Below are positions 52,293 through 60,725 of a stretch of DNA of 64,000 nt, piece by piece. The notes under the pieces were generated by a model. It saw nothing but the letters and a program-made list of their open reading frames with translations, was not told the origin of the DNA and did no database searches. Both the position numbers and the translations under genes were made by a program. The stretch's first letter is position 1. Every line of letters starts with the position of its first letter. The stretch comes from Saprospiraceae bacterium (GTDB lineage: Bacteria > Bacteroidota > Bacteroidia > Chitinophagales > Saprospiraceae): contig JADJJU010000019.1 of NCBI GenBank assembly GCA_016706365.1, positions 1 to 64,000 on the forward strand, read 5' to 3'.

Positions 52293-52538
52293 CTATCTGC
52301 CTCTAATAAGTCTTGCGATAAAAATAGCCACTACAGCTCCAATTGTTGCTGTGATGAGTGATCCCCAAAAACCGGAACTAACGGCAAATCCCAGCACTCC
52401 AAATAACCATCCTCCAAGGATAGCGCCAAGAATTCCGATCAGAATATTTCCTATAAGTCCAAATCCGGAACCGCGCATAATTTTTCCGGCTAGCCAGCCC
52501 GCTATAAGACCGATAATAATAAAATACAAAAATGACAT
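52293..52538 (-). CDS. GlsB/YeaQ/YmgE-family small membrane protein
   Basis: 81 residues, three glycine-rich membrane helices: IGLIAGWLAGKIMRGSGFGL, ILIGILGAILGGWLFGVLG and ATIGAVVAIFIARLIRG. Members of this stress-induced family (transglycosylase-associated protein) sit in the inner membrane, function unclear. Its TAG stop abuts the ATG of the VWA gene. Confidence 0.93.
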   Translation of the reverse strand: MSFLYFIIIGLIAGWLAGKIMRGSGFGLIGNILIGILGAILGGWLFGVLGFAVSSGFWGSLITATIGAVVAIFIARLIRGR

Positions 52539-52691
52539 ACAGAAGGGTTTTTATAGGTTCGATGGTAAATATAAGATTATAATGACAACTTCTCAGTCTC
52601 AAAATATGGAATGAAATGAGTTCTGTAAATAAATCAATCATTCTTCACCAACTTCAACTAAACACAAGCTCAACCAGAAACACGCAAAGCA

Positions 52692-52811
52692 CATCACCTC
52701 CGCTATAAATTGATTGCATAGCATTCAATTTAAAGCGGAGACATCACTTTTTCAGGGCTTGCCCCCTGAAAAAACATCACCTTTCAAGCCGGAGGCGCGG
52801 AAAGACATCAC
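52692..52811 (-). repeat. Hairpin array F (GTGATG subfamily)
   Basis: CATCAC separators at 52692, 52742, 52775 and 52806. Hairpins: CTCCGCTaTAAATTG/CAATTTaAAGCGGAG, TTTTTCAGGG-cttgc-CCCCTGAAAAA, CTTTC-aagccggaggcgcg-GAAAG. Order as in E and G. Confidence 0.9.
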
Positions 52812-52916
52812 CATGAGCCCCTTCCAAAGTTGATTCAATAGAAAAATAATAACTTTTAATCGAAATTATCGTTTCGCTGCAAGGAATGCTGCTATTTTCG
52901 CCACTCAAATAAAACT

Positions 52917-54074
52917 GTGAAGAAGTCTGACCTGACTGATTTTACTGATAAACAAAAAGATATCCTCCAATCCATCAAGATTTCGAGGGTATTTTTGCCA
53001 ATCCTGATCGGTATTGGAGTAGTTCTTTATTTGCTTTGGCAACAATTCGATCCAGAAGAATTCAAAAAAATTAGTTGGACGGCACATACATTATTCTGGA
53101 TATTAGCCAGTTTGGTGTTTGTTGTTTTGAGACATTTGGCATATGCTTACCGTATAAAAACACTTTCTCAGGATCATTTCAGCTGGAGGAAAAGTATACA
53201 ACTCATTTTTATCTGGGAATTTTCTTCAGCGGTAACGCCTACAAGTGTGGGGGGCTCAGCAGTTGCTCTATTTGTTATGTCTCAGGAGAAATTATCAGCA
53301 GCTAAAACCACAGCAATTGTTTTATATACCGTTGTGCTGGACACCTTTTTCTTTGTAGGCACCTTGCCCTTTTTATATTTAGTATTTGGCAATGAAATGA
53401 TTCGCCCCGGGATGGATGGTCTGAATGGATGGGGTGTCACATTTTTGACTGCATATATTGCAATGGCGATATATGGAACATTTTTCTTTTATGGATTATT
53501 TATTAATCCGGGTCAGATGAAACGTATCGCTGTGGGAATTACCAGTATAGGATTTCTACGAAAGTGGCGGAGAAAAGCAGTGGAGTTAGGCAATGATTTT
53601 ATTATCGCATCCAAAGAGCTAAAAGCGCAAAAAAGAAGATTTCACCTCAAAGCTTTCCTTGCAACTGTTGCAGCATGGACATTTAAATTTACCCTCATCA
53701 ATTGTCTTATTATTGCCATTGTGAATAATTCGGACTTTTCGTTTCTGAACCAGTTCAAATTGTATTCGAGGCTGGAATCTATGTTCGTGATCATGGCATT
53801 CAGTCCCACTCCGGGCGGAAGTGGCTTTGCTGAATTTGTTTTTGGAGGATTTCTGAGAGATTATGTTCCAAAAGGAATTGCACTAGTAGTAGCCTCACTG
53901 TGGAGGATTTTTACTTACTATTCCTACCTGATTGCAGGGGCAATTATAATCCCTGCCTGGATCAATAAAATCATGCGCCAACGGAAGAAAGATGCCCAGC
54001 ACAAAAAAGACGCAATGGAGGCTGCTCTTCATCAGGAAAAACAAATTCCTGAAGATAGCTCACAAGATAAGTAG
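52917..54074 (+). CDS. LPG-synthase-type flippase domain membrane protein (UPF0104)
   Basis: 385 residues from a GTG start. About eight membrane helices with the lysylphosphatidylglycerol-synthase TM domain pattern: WTAHTLFWILASLVFVVLRHLAYAYR, FIWEFSSAVTPTSVGGSAVALFVM and FSPTPGGSGFAEFVFGGFL. No aminoacyl-transfer domain is attached, so it may be a lipid flippase-like protein. Charged Lys/Gln-rich C-terminal tail. Ends 112 bp before the DUF5687 gene. Confidence 0.9.
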   Translation: MKKSDLTDFTDKQKDILQSIKISRVFLPILIGIGVVLYLLWQQFDPEEFKKISWTAHTLFWILASLVFVVLRHLAYAYRIKTLSQDHFSWRKSIQLIFIWEFSSAVTPTSVGGSAVALFVMSQEKLSAAKTTAIVLYTVVLDTFFFVGTLPFLYLVFGNEMIRPGMDGLNGWGVTFLTAYIAMAIYGTFFFYGLFINPGQMKRIAVGITSIGFLRKWRRKAVELGNDFIIASKELKAQKRRFHLKAFLATVAAWTFKFTLINCLIIAIVNNSDFSFLNQFKLYSRLESMFVIMAFSPTPGGSGFAEFVFGGFLRDYVPKGIALVVASLWRIFTYYSYLIAGAIIIPAWINKIMRQRKKDAQHKKDAMEAALHQEKQIPEDSSQDK

Positions 54075-54186
54075 GAAATAATGCATTCTCTCTGAACTCA
54101 CCTTTATCTAAAAATCAAGGAGTTTCATAGAATTTCAAATTTACTTTGAATATGATTTAATACTTTAGAGACATATTTATCAGCGT

Positions 54187-55662
54187 ATGATTCTATTTGA
54201 CATATTACATCTTCAGAGAAAGCAATTCTTCAGATCCTCGTTTTTTGGGCAAGGACTCGCCATCAAAATATTAATGGGTCTCTTTGGTTTGTACATGCTC
54301 TCCATGGTTCTTGTATTGACATTTGTACTACCGGAGATTTTCAGAAGTTTAGCAAAAGATAAGACAGCTTATGCCATGTTTACTTCTGTGTTGCTGTATT
54401 ATCTGGCATTTGATATCATTATCAGATATTTTTTACAAAAGTTATCGACACTGGATCTTCAGAAATTTCTTCTGACACCTTTGAAAAAATCAACTATTTT
54501 TCATTTTTCCCTCTCAGGCTCCATTTTTAATTTCTTTAACTTACTTGGATGGATACTATTGATTCCATTCGCATGGCAAATCATTATTCCTGAGCTGGGA
54601 GTTGGGATTGGATTGAATTGGATTCTGGGAATGATGGCGATACCGGTAATATCCCATTTCATGGCCATGTACCTGAAGCGAATTGAGGTTGTCAGCAACT
54701 TCAAAGGAATTTTCATACTCGGAGCAATGATATTGTTAGGCTTTATGGATTACATGGGCTGGATTTCTATCATGGAAATATCAGAGTTTATTTTCAGTTC
54801 ATTATACAGTTCGACTTTTACCTGGATCATTTTTTGGGCAATTGCAGCTTTGATGTATATAATTAATTACAGGCTTCTCTCAGCATATTCACATCTGGAT
54901 GATTGGTTCTCTGATGACAAATCAACCTCATCATTTGGCAGCTTTAATTGGCTGGAGCAAAAAGGAACAACTTCAGCTATTCTGGCCAATGAAATAAAAT
55001 TAATACTCCGAAATAAAAGGACTAAATCAGCACTCTGGCTCAGTTTGTTTATTCTGTTTTATCCACTTATTTTTTATACTAACCCAGATTTAAACAGTGA
55101 TTATTGGAAGGTATTTATTGGGGTATTTATAAGTGGAATATTTATGATCAATTATGGTCAGTTTATGATCGCCTGGGAAAGTGCAGGATTTGATGGATTA
55201 CTTTCCAGGAACATTCCAGCGCTACAATATTTTCAGGCAAAATTCTTACTGCTTGCTTTCTCATGCATCATCATGTTTATTCTGAGCATCCTTATTTTCT
55301 CTTTTATGATGACATCTTTTGCCACATTTTGCCAGTTTATTATACAATCTGGGAATCAATTCATATTTCCTGATGTGGGCATCAACTTATAACAAGAAAA
55401 AAATTGATCTCAGTAAAGGAAGTATGATGAATTATCAAGGCACTGGAGCGACTCAGTTTTTAATAGCAATTCCGTTGTTATTTGGTCCTTTTTTAATCAT
55501 CGCAATTCCCCTTGGACTTGGAATGGATAATCTGGCATGGATCATTTAGGGTCACTGTCACTAATTTCTCTGTCACTTCACAAGTTCTGGATGAAAGGAA
55601 TCATTGCCAATTTTAATGAAAGAAAATATCTGACAGCCGATGGTTTCAGACAAAAAGCATAA
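54187..55662 (+). CDS. DUF5687 ABC permease-like membrane protein, two frameshifts
   Basis: About 491 residues after two one-base corrections. The first 400 residues (RKQFFRSSFFGQGLAIKILMGLFGLYM ... AWESAGFDGLLSRNIPALQYFQAKFLLL) hold about ten membrane helices. The frame shifts near 55322 into PHFASLLYNLGINSYFLMWAST and again in a T3 run near 55547 into GSLSLISLSLHKFW; it ends with ERKYLTADGFRQKA. DUF5687 proteins act as the membrane part of an ABC system with the ATPase gene that starts 4 bp after the corrected end. The substrate is unknown. Confidence 0.87.
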
Positions 55663-55666
55663 TCAT

Positions 55667-56389
55667 ATGGAAAGTATTATCTCAATACATAATTTGACAA
55701 AAATTTACGGACAACAAAAGGTCCTGGACATTCCCGAATTGAATTTTTACAAAGGTCAATCTCTTGGATTAGTAGGAAATAATGGAGCCGGAAAGACCAC
55801 ATTATTCCGAACTATTCTGGATCTCATAGCGCCCGCCACTGGAAATGTTCATGTGAAAGGTATTCCTGTAGGTAATTCAGAAGTATGGAAGACTTTTACA
55901 GGGTCGTTCATAGACGAGAGTTTTCTGATTGATTATCTGACCTCTCAGGAATATTTTGATTTTCTGGGCAAATTGCATGGCTGGAATAAAGAAGATGTCA
56001 GGGAAGCTTTGATTCCCTTCGAATCGCTGTTTCAGGGTGAAATATTGAATAACAAAAAATACATCCGCGACTTGTCTAAAGGTAATCAGAAGAAAGTTGG
56101 CATAGCAGGAGCTTTGCTTTGCAAACCTGAGATACTTATACTCGATGAACCATTCGCCAATCTGGACCCTTCTTCTCAGTTTTTACTCAGGCAAATGTTG
56201 TCTGATCTTGACAAAAATACGGATATCACTATGCTCATTTCAAGTCATGATCTGCTTCATATCACAGAATTTTGTGAGCGATTTTTGGTATTACACAAAG
56301 GTCTGATCGTGAAGGATGAATTGCGTAAAGATGATACACTAGCTGATTTGCAGGCGTATTTTCAGGCTCAGATTATGCCGGAGGAATAA
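55667..56389 (+). CDS. ABC transporter ATP-binding protein (partner of DUF5687)
   Basis: 240 residues from the ATG at 55667 (MESIISIHNL); an upstream ATG overlaps the corrected DUF5687 end. Motifs: Walker A VGNNGAGKTTL, signature DLSKGNQKKVGIAGALL, Walker B ILILDEPFANLDP, switch His in LISSHDL. With the upstream DUF5687 protein it forms a two-component exporter. Its TAA stop overlaps an AACAGCC motif. Confidence 0.95.
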   Translation: MESIISIHNLTKIYGQQKVLDIPELNFYKGQSLGLVGNNGAGKTTLFRTILDLIAPATGNVHVKGIPVGNSEVWKTFTGSFIDESFLIDYLTSQEYFDFLGKLHGWNKEDVREALIPFESLFQGEILNNKKYIRDLSKGNQKKVGIAGALLCKPEILILDEPFANLDPSSQFLLRQMLSDLDKNTDITMLISSHDLLHITEFCERFLVLHKGLIVKDELRKDDTLADLQAYFQAQIMPEE

Positions 56390-56470
56390 CAGCCGGTAAG
56401 AAGCTGCAAGCCTCAAGTTTCAAGCTTCAAGAGAACAGCCGGCTTCCAGCTTCTGGCTGAACGGCCGGTG
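56388..56470 (+). repeat. AACAGCC units with AAGNNNC heptamers
   Basis: AACAGCC (overlapping the ABC gene's stop), then AAGCTGC, AAGCCTC, AAGTTTC, AAGCTTC, then AACAGCC, CTTCCAG, CTTCTGG and an AACGGCC variant. Confidence 0.85.
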
Positions 56471-56514
56471 TTGGGTGTAATGTGAACTGCCGCGATAAAG
56501 ATGCAAGTTGTGTT

Positions 56515-56570
56515 ATTTCGAATTACTCGTAGGGGCGCACAGCCGTGCCCCCCTACGAGTAATTCGAAAT
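56515..56570. repeat. Long inverted repeat (copy 3, unrelated flank)
   Basis: A perfect 21-bp stem (56515-56535 and 56550-56570) closing around cgcacagccgtgcc; the GTAGGGGCGCAC..GTGCCCC core resembles a widely dispersed bacterial palindrome. A degenerate relative of the core is near 24898. Confidence 0.85.
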
Positions 56571-56706
56571 ATGCTGGCCTCCATCACCAGACTTGTGTGG
56601 AAAACAACCAGGAAAGTTACACTCAACCCAACCAGACTCACACTCAAACTCTTCACCCAACCCTGAGCTCCGTAGCGAGGCTGCGCTCGCTATCTTAGGA
56701 CTCACA

Positions 56707-56825
56707 CATCACCTCCGCACAAAATTGCCTGCCAGGCAGGTAATTTTGTGCGGAGACATCACTTCTTTTCGGCGAAGCCGGGAAGAAACATCACCTTTCC
56801 AGCCGAAGGCGCAGAAAGACATCAC
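56707..56825 (-). repeat. Hairpin array G (GTGATG subfamily)
   Basis: CATCAC separators at 56707, 56757, 56789 and 56820. Hairpins: CTCCGCACAAAATT/AATTTTGTGCGGAG with a loop holding CCTGCCAGGCAGG, TTCTTTTC-like stem around ggcgaagcc (different from E and F), and CTTTC-cagccgaaggcgca-GAAAG. Confidence 0.88.
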
Positions 56826-56891
56826 CTTTTGCAAGAGCAAAGCCACAGGGATTGTCTCTCAACCTTTTACTCAATTATTTTACACAATTGA

Positions 56892-56922
56892 TTGTTAATC
56901 TGAAATCTTAGGTGTACTTTTG
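56892..56922 (+). promoter_or_regulatory. Bacteroidota-type promoter of rplU-rpmA
   Basis: TTG (56892-56894), 20 bp, then TACTTTTG (56915-56922), fitting TTG-N19/20-TAnnTTTG; 36 bp before rplU. Confidence 0.75.
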
Positions 56923-56958
56923 CGCTCCGTTAATTTAATCACAATTTAAATCATTGAC

Positions 56959-57270
56959 ATGTACGCGATTGTAACTATTGCCGGTCAACAATTCAAAGTA
57001 GAGGAAGGCAAGGAAGTCTTCGTCCACCGGCTGGATGCAAATGCAGGAGATGCTCTCACTTTTAGTGACGTACTCCTGGTCGATATCGATGGCAACATCA
57101 CTATCGGCGCACCGCTTATTAGTGGTGCCTCCGTCAACGCAACTGTAGTTGACCACTTGAAAGGCGACAAAGTAATCGTCTTCAAAAAGAAGAGAAGAAA
57201 AGGATACCGTAAAAAGAATGGACACCGCCAATCTTTTACCAAAATCAAAATTGATTCAATCCAGTCTTAA
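56959..57270 (+). CDS. rplU: 50S ribosomal protein L21
   Basis: 103 residues, the normal length. YAIVTIAGQQFKVEEGKEVFVHRL at the N-terminus and KKRRKGYRKKNGHRQSFTKIKI, the basic rRNA-binding end. First gene of the usual rplU-rpmA pair, with 26 bp before rpmA. Confidence 0.98.
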   Translation: MYAIVTIAGQQFKVEEGKEVFVHRLDANAGDALTFSDVLLVDIDGNITIGAPLISGASVNATVVDHLKGDKVIVFKKKRRKGYRKKNGHRQSFTKIKIDSIQS

Positions 57271-57296
57271 TTAATCATTATTAAAAACTAAAGATC

Positions 57297-57698
57297 ATGG
57301 CACATAAGAAAGGTGTAGGTAGCTCTGATAACGGACGCGATAGTATTAGTAAGCGACTGGGTGTGAAATTGTTTGGTGGCCAGGCTGCCATTTCAGGTAA
57401 CATCATCATTCGTCAGCGTGGTACTCGTTTTCATCCGGGCAAAAACGTAGGCATGGGCAAAGACTTTACCCTGTTTGCATTGGTTGATGGCAAAGTAACG
57501 TTCAAGAAAGGTCTGAAAAACAGAACTTTCGTGTCTATCCTGCCTTCAGATTCAGTTATGACTGATACAGTTGTAGCAAATTCACCGACAGCAGAGACAA
57601 AAAATTCTGATGCAGCTTTTGCAGCTACAGCAGCAGCTATCGCAGCTACAACTGCAACAACAGCAACTGCAACAGATACAGTTGGAGAAGAAGAATAA
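57297..57698 (+). CDS. rpmA: 50S ribosomal protein L27 with long C-terminal tail
   Basis: 133 residues. The first 85 are a typical L27: AHKKGVGSSDNGRDSISKRLGVK, GNIIIRQRGTRFHPGKNVGMGKDFTLFALVDGKV. The N-terminal AHKK tail, which reaches toward the peptidyl-transferase centre, starts right after Met, so no processing is needed. After KNRTFVSILP comes an extra segment of about 45 residues rich in Ala and Thr, ending TDTVGEEE. It is low-complexity and not part of L27; its effect is unknown. Confidence 0.97.
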   Translation: MAHKKGVGSSDNGRDSISKRLGVKLFGGQAAISGNIIIRQRGTRFHPGKNVGMGKDFTLFALVDGKVTFKKGLKNRTFVSILPSDSVMTDTVVANSPTAETKNSDAAFAATAAAIAATTATTATATDTVGEEE

Positions 57699-57747
57699 AT
57701 ATTATATATTTACATATTATTCGAAGACGACAAATATTATCCCTAAG

Positions 57748-57775
57748 ACCCGGCCCGCAAATGCCGGGTTTTTTT
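57748..57775 (+). terminator. Rho-independent terminator after rpmA
   Basis: ACCCGGC/GCCGGGT stem (57748-57754, 57763-57769), then a T-run; 50 bp after rpmA. Confidence 0.92.
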
Positions 57776-58299
57776 ATGTAATAAAGTGATTGGGATGTAG
57801 TTGTGGAGAGTAGATTAGAAGTTAAGGAGATTAGACGTTTACAAGTTTAAGAGTTTAGAAGTGGAGTAGGTTAAATGTTTAAGAGTGAAGAAGTTTGGGA
57901 CTCATAAACATAGAGAAGTGTAAGTGCCGGGCTCAGGCGCACAAATCACATTGAACACCCACGGAGTTCTGTTACGTTGTCTATCCTACCCCGGGGTTAT
58001 CCATGTTAAACTCCATCCGGAGTTTCAGTCAGTATATGGATTAAAGGGTATCCGTAAATATGTAGTATGGAACAAGGTTATCTATGATTAACCGATTCTC
58101 GGGGCAGGCCCGGCTGTTAAACTGGCTGTTTTCTCAACTTCTAAACTTTTCATCTCCTAAACATAATCTGGTGTGGCACGAGTTTAAGTTACATGCAACT
58201 GAAGAAAAGAATGTCCCCCCGGTATAATCAACATTAATTTTACGAAATATAAGGCTATTCGGGCTGCTTCCTATTAACCGATTAAGCGATTAACCGATC
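57776..58299. repeat. Repeat-rich gap with AGTTTA-type heptamers and GGCTGTT motifs
   Basis: From about 57825 to 57895 there is a G/A/T-rich tract with an approximate 7-bp period (AAGTTTA, AGAGTTT, AGAAGTG). Near 58105-58130 are two GGCTGTT motifs and, at 58272-58297, CGATTAA-type repeats. The region between shows nothing clear. Confidence 0.65.
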
Positions 58300-60690
58300 C
58301 TACTCTCCTCCATCCTCCAATTTCCCCTCCAGATCTGTCTCTTCTTTCGGAGCTTCTTCTTCAATGATTTCGACTTCAGGAACAGGATCAAACTGTGTCC
58401 AGTCAATCCATTTCTGGTCAGTAAGGGAAGGAATGTCTTTAGGTTTCAAGTCCCAGCTCCAGATGAATCCTTCCAGTTTCATAGTGGCTGGATCTGCTTT
58501 GCTCATTGGAAAATAGGTGCCTTCAGGCTTGTCATAGAAGCGGATATTGTCAAGCTTCTTCTCAAGGAAAGTCATCCTCATTTTGCTGCATTGCTTTTTA
58601 TTGACTCCATTATAAGCACCTGATTCATCAGTGACATAATAAATCGTTTCGGCATTTCCGGTGATGAGAACATTGTCAATTGCACCTTCTACAAACCATG
58701 CATTGATGAGCTTGCCTTTGATCTGGTCAAAATAGATTTGGTTTGGAGTACTGATGATCATTCCATTGTTAAGGATGTCCATACTGTGCAGCTTCTTTTC
58801 TTTTACCAGCATTCTGATGGTGTCACCATGAAATTGTGTTGTATCCGACCAAAGTACAGGATCTGTGTAAAAATGAAACATGGAATCCAGTGTGTTAAAT
58901 GCCAGAGAATCACAAATCCCCTGCAGATCGTCTCCAAAAATCTTAACATTAGGATATACCAGAATAATTTTAAAACTATCAGGAGGTGTCTCCGGAGCCC
59001 AAACCAATTCTTTTCCCAAATGAACTACAGGTATAATGGAATCAGCAGGTTCAACAAAGACCTGCAGGGAATCCTGAACAGGTTTTTCTACCATTTTTTC
59101 AACAAGCTTGTCTTCAGCTTTTTTCTTCTTCTTTCTTTTTGATTTTGAATCAGTTGTGATGATCGTATCAGCGATTGCAGTCGTCGAATCTTCTATTACA
59201 ACCTTAGCTTTAGAAGCTGAATCCTGCATCATCATCTCATCCTTCTTTTCAGGAATTTCCCCAGGCATTTTATCTTTAACTACCATACTTGAATCGGCAT
59301 CCATCATTTCCTCTTTATCAGATATTACTGGAGTTGCCTTTTTTTGAGTGATCTTCATAGAGTCTGATGCAAAGGGGATTTTCTGATCCAGATAGGAATT
59401 ATCCGGAGCATAAATCTTAGACAATGTATTAATCAAAAGAAGTCCTTTTTCTAAATGTGATAGAATTCTGGCAGGATTGGCTATCCTTTTACTGATAAGT
59501 GTATCACCCGAAACAAAAAGTTTTTTACCGTCTAATTCTATGACAAGCAGGGGCCTGTCTCCTGAAGCTTTCACATAATCTTCTTTTTTATTGTAAACAA
59601 CATCTTCTGTCAGAATTCTAATATTCTGGACAGTATCCTGCCAATCTACCTTACCGGAGGCCATACCTTCACCGGTTTCACTGTTGAAATCCGTAATATC
59701 AGCTTCCAGCGATTGTCCACCATCCAGGATTTTGATACGGGTATCAGACCTGAATATCTTATTCTTACGGTCGTAAATAAGCTTGTCACCGGAAGCAGTG
59801 CGATCTTTATCAGCATATTGTGCATTCCCGGTGAGTTCAACAATATCCTTGAGCTCATAAAAATGCATTTTATCCGCAGTGGCCCTGGTATCTTCTTCTT
59901 CAAAAAATGCATTGCCGAGCAACTGAACTTCCTTTAGCGTTCCATCATAAATAATCGAATCAGATTTTGCCTTGGAAGTCTCACTTAAATACTGTGGATT
60001 CTTGTTAAACAAAGCATATTTTTCCTGCACTTTGTAATATCCACCCTCTGTATATATTTTACTTTTCTCGAATGAAATCATCGTTGGAGCAAGGAAGGTG
60101 GCCATCTTGGCATCTGTATTATATTGCAGTTGCTCAGTCTTCAATGAAAACCCAGGATCAATCACGACTACACTATCCTGGAAGAAAGCGTCATTTGTAT
60201 TGGCATGATAAGTCCCCCGAATACTCTTGAGATAGGTTTTATTGTCAGTTAGAGTGGCTTTTTGATTATATGTAGCGATTTTGGTATTGACATCATATCT
60301 GAGCTTCTGAGTAAATAAACGCTGATCCCTATTTTCGAGCACCACATTATTTTCCAGGTCAGCAATTTTTACATAACCATCATAATACAGCTGATCTCCA
60401 AAAATATTCAGCGTGTCGCCTTGTTTGATAACCACATTACCAAATGCACGGATAATCTTTCCATCTACATTTCCTGAATCGCAATAAATGTATACCTGAT
60501 CATGTCGCAACACCACATTCCCTTTGAAATATTGTTTTTCAATATCATTCTCAAAAGTCTTGACGATGTTATCCATAGAAAGGATATTTACCCCTCCTGA
60601 CGGAACCGTATCTCTGTTTTGGGCATTCAGGGACAATGAATTACCAATTGTGAGAAGGAAAACCAATATAGAAAAAATGCGAAAAATCAT
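58300..60690 (-). CDS. OstA-like (LptA/LptD N-domain) envelope protein
   Basis: 796 residues from the ATG at 60690, giving signal peptide IFRIFSILVFLLTIGNSLSL. Residues 40-410 are repeated OstA beta-jellyroll segments (YIYCDSGNVDGKIIRAFGNVVIKQGDTLNIFG; LIYDRKNKIFRSDTRIKI), as in LPS-transport proteins LptA/LptD. Residues 440-545 are a Met/Asp/Lys-rich disordered linker. Residues 555-760 carry another OstA-like set, followed by an acidic tail (EEEAPKEETD). The Bacteroidota form probably serves LPS transport in the periplasm; exact role inferred. Confidence 0.85.
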   Translation of the reverse strand: MIFRIFSILVFLLTIGNSLSLNAQNRDTVPSGGVNILSMDNIVKTFENDIEKQYFKGNVVLRHDQVYIYCDSGNVDGKIIRAFGNVVIKQGDTLNIFGDQLYYDGYVKIADLENNVVLENRDQRLFTQKLRYDVNTKIATYNQKATLTDNKTYLKSIRGTYHANTNDAFFQDSVVVIDPGFSLKTEQLQYNTDAKMATFLAPTMISFEKSKIYTEGGYYKVQEKYALFNKNPQYLSETSKAKSDSIIYDGTLKEVQLLGNAFFEEEDTRATADKMHFYELKDIVELTGNAQYADKDRTASGDKLIYDRKNKIFRSDTRIKILDGGQSLEADITDFNSETGEGMASGKVDWQDTVQNIRILTEDVVYNKKEDYVKASGDRPLLVIELDGKKLFVSGDTLISKRIANPARILSHLEKGLLLINTLSKIYAPDNSYLDQKIPFASDSMKITQKKATPVISDKEEMMDADSSMVVKDKMPGEIPEKKDEMMMQDSASKAKVVIEDSTTAIADTIITTDSKSKRKKKKKAEDKLVEKMVEKPVQDSLQVFVEPADSIIPVVHLGKELVWAPETPPDSFKIILVYPNVKIFGDDLQGICDSLAFNTLDSMFHFYTDPVLWSDTTQFHGDTIRMLVKEKKLHSMDILNNGMIISTPNQIYFDQIKGKLINAWFVEGAIDNVLITGNAETIYYVTDESGAYNGVNKKQCSKMRMTFLEKKLDNIRFYDKPEGTYFPMSKADPATMKLEGFIWSWDLKPKDIPSLTDQKWIDWTQFDPVPEVEIIEEEAPKEETDLEGKLEDGGE

Positions 60691-60725
60691 ATTCGGAATG
60701 TATAGCAGACTATACAACGTTTAAT

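Noticed and set aside
56593..56898. 101-residue frame before rplU
   Set aside because: It reads through hairpin array G and overlaps the rplU promoter.
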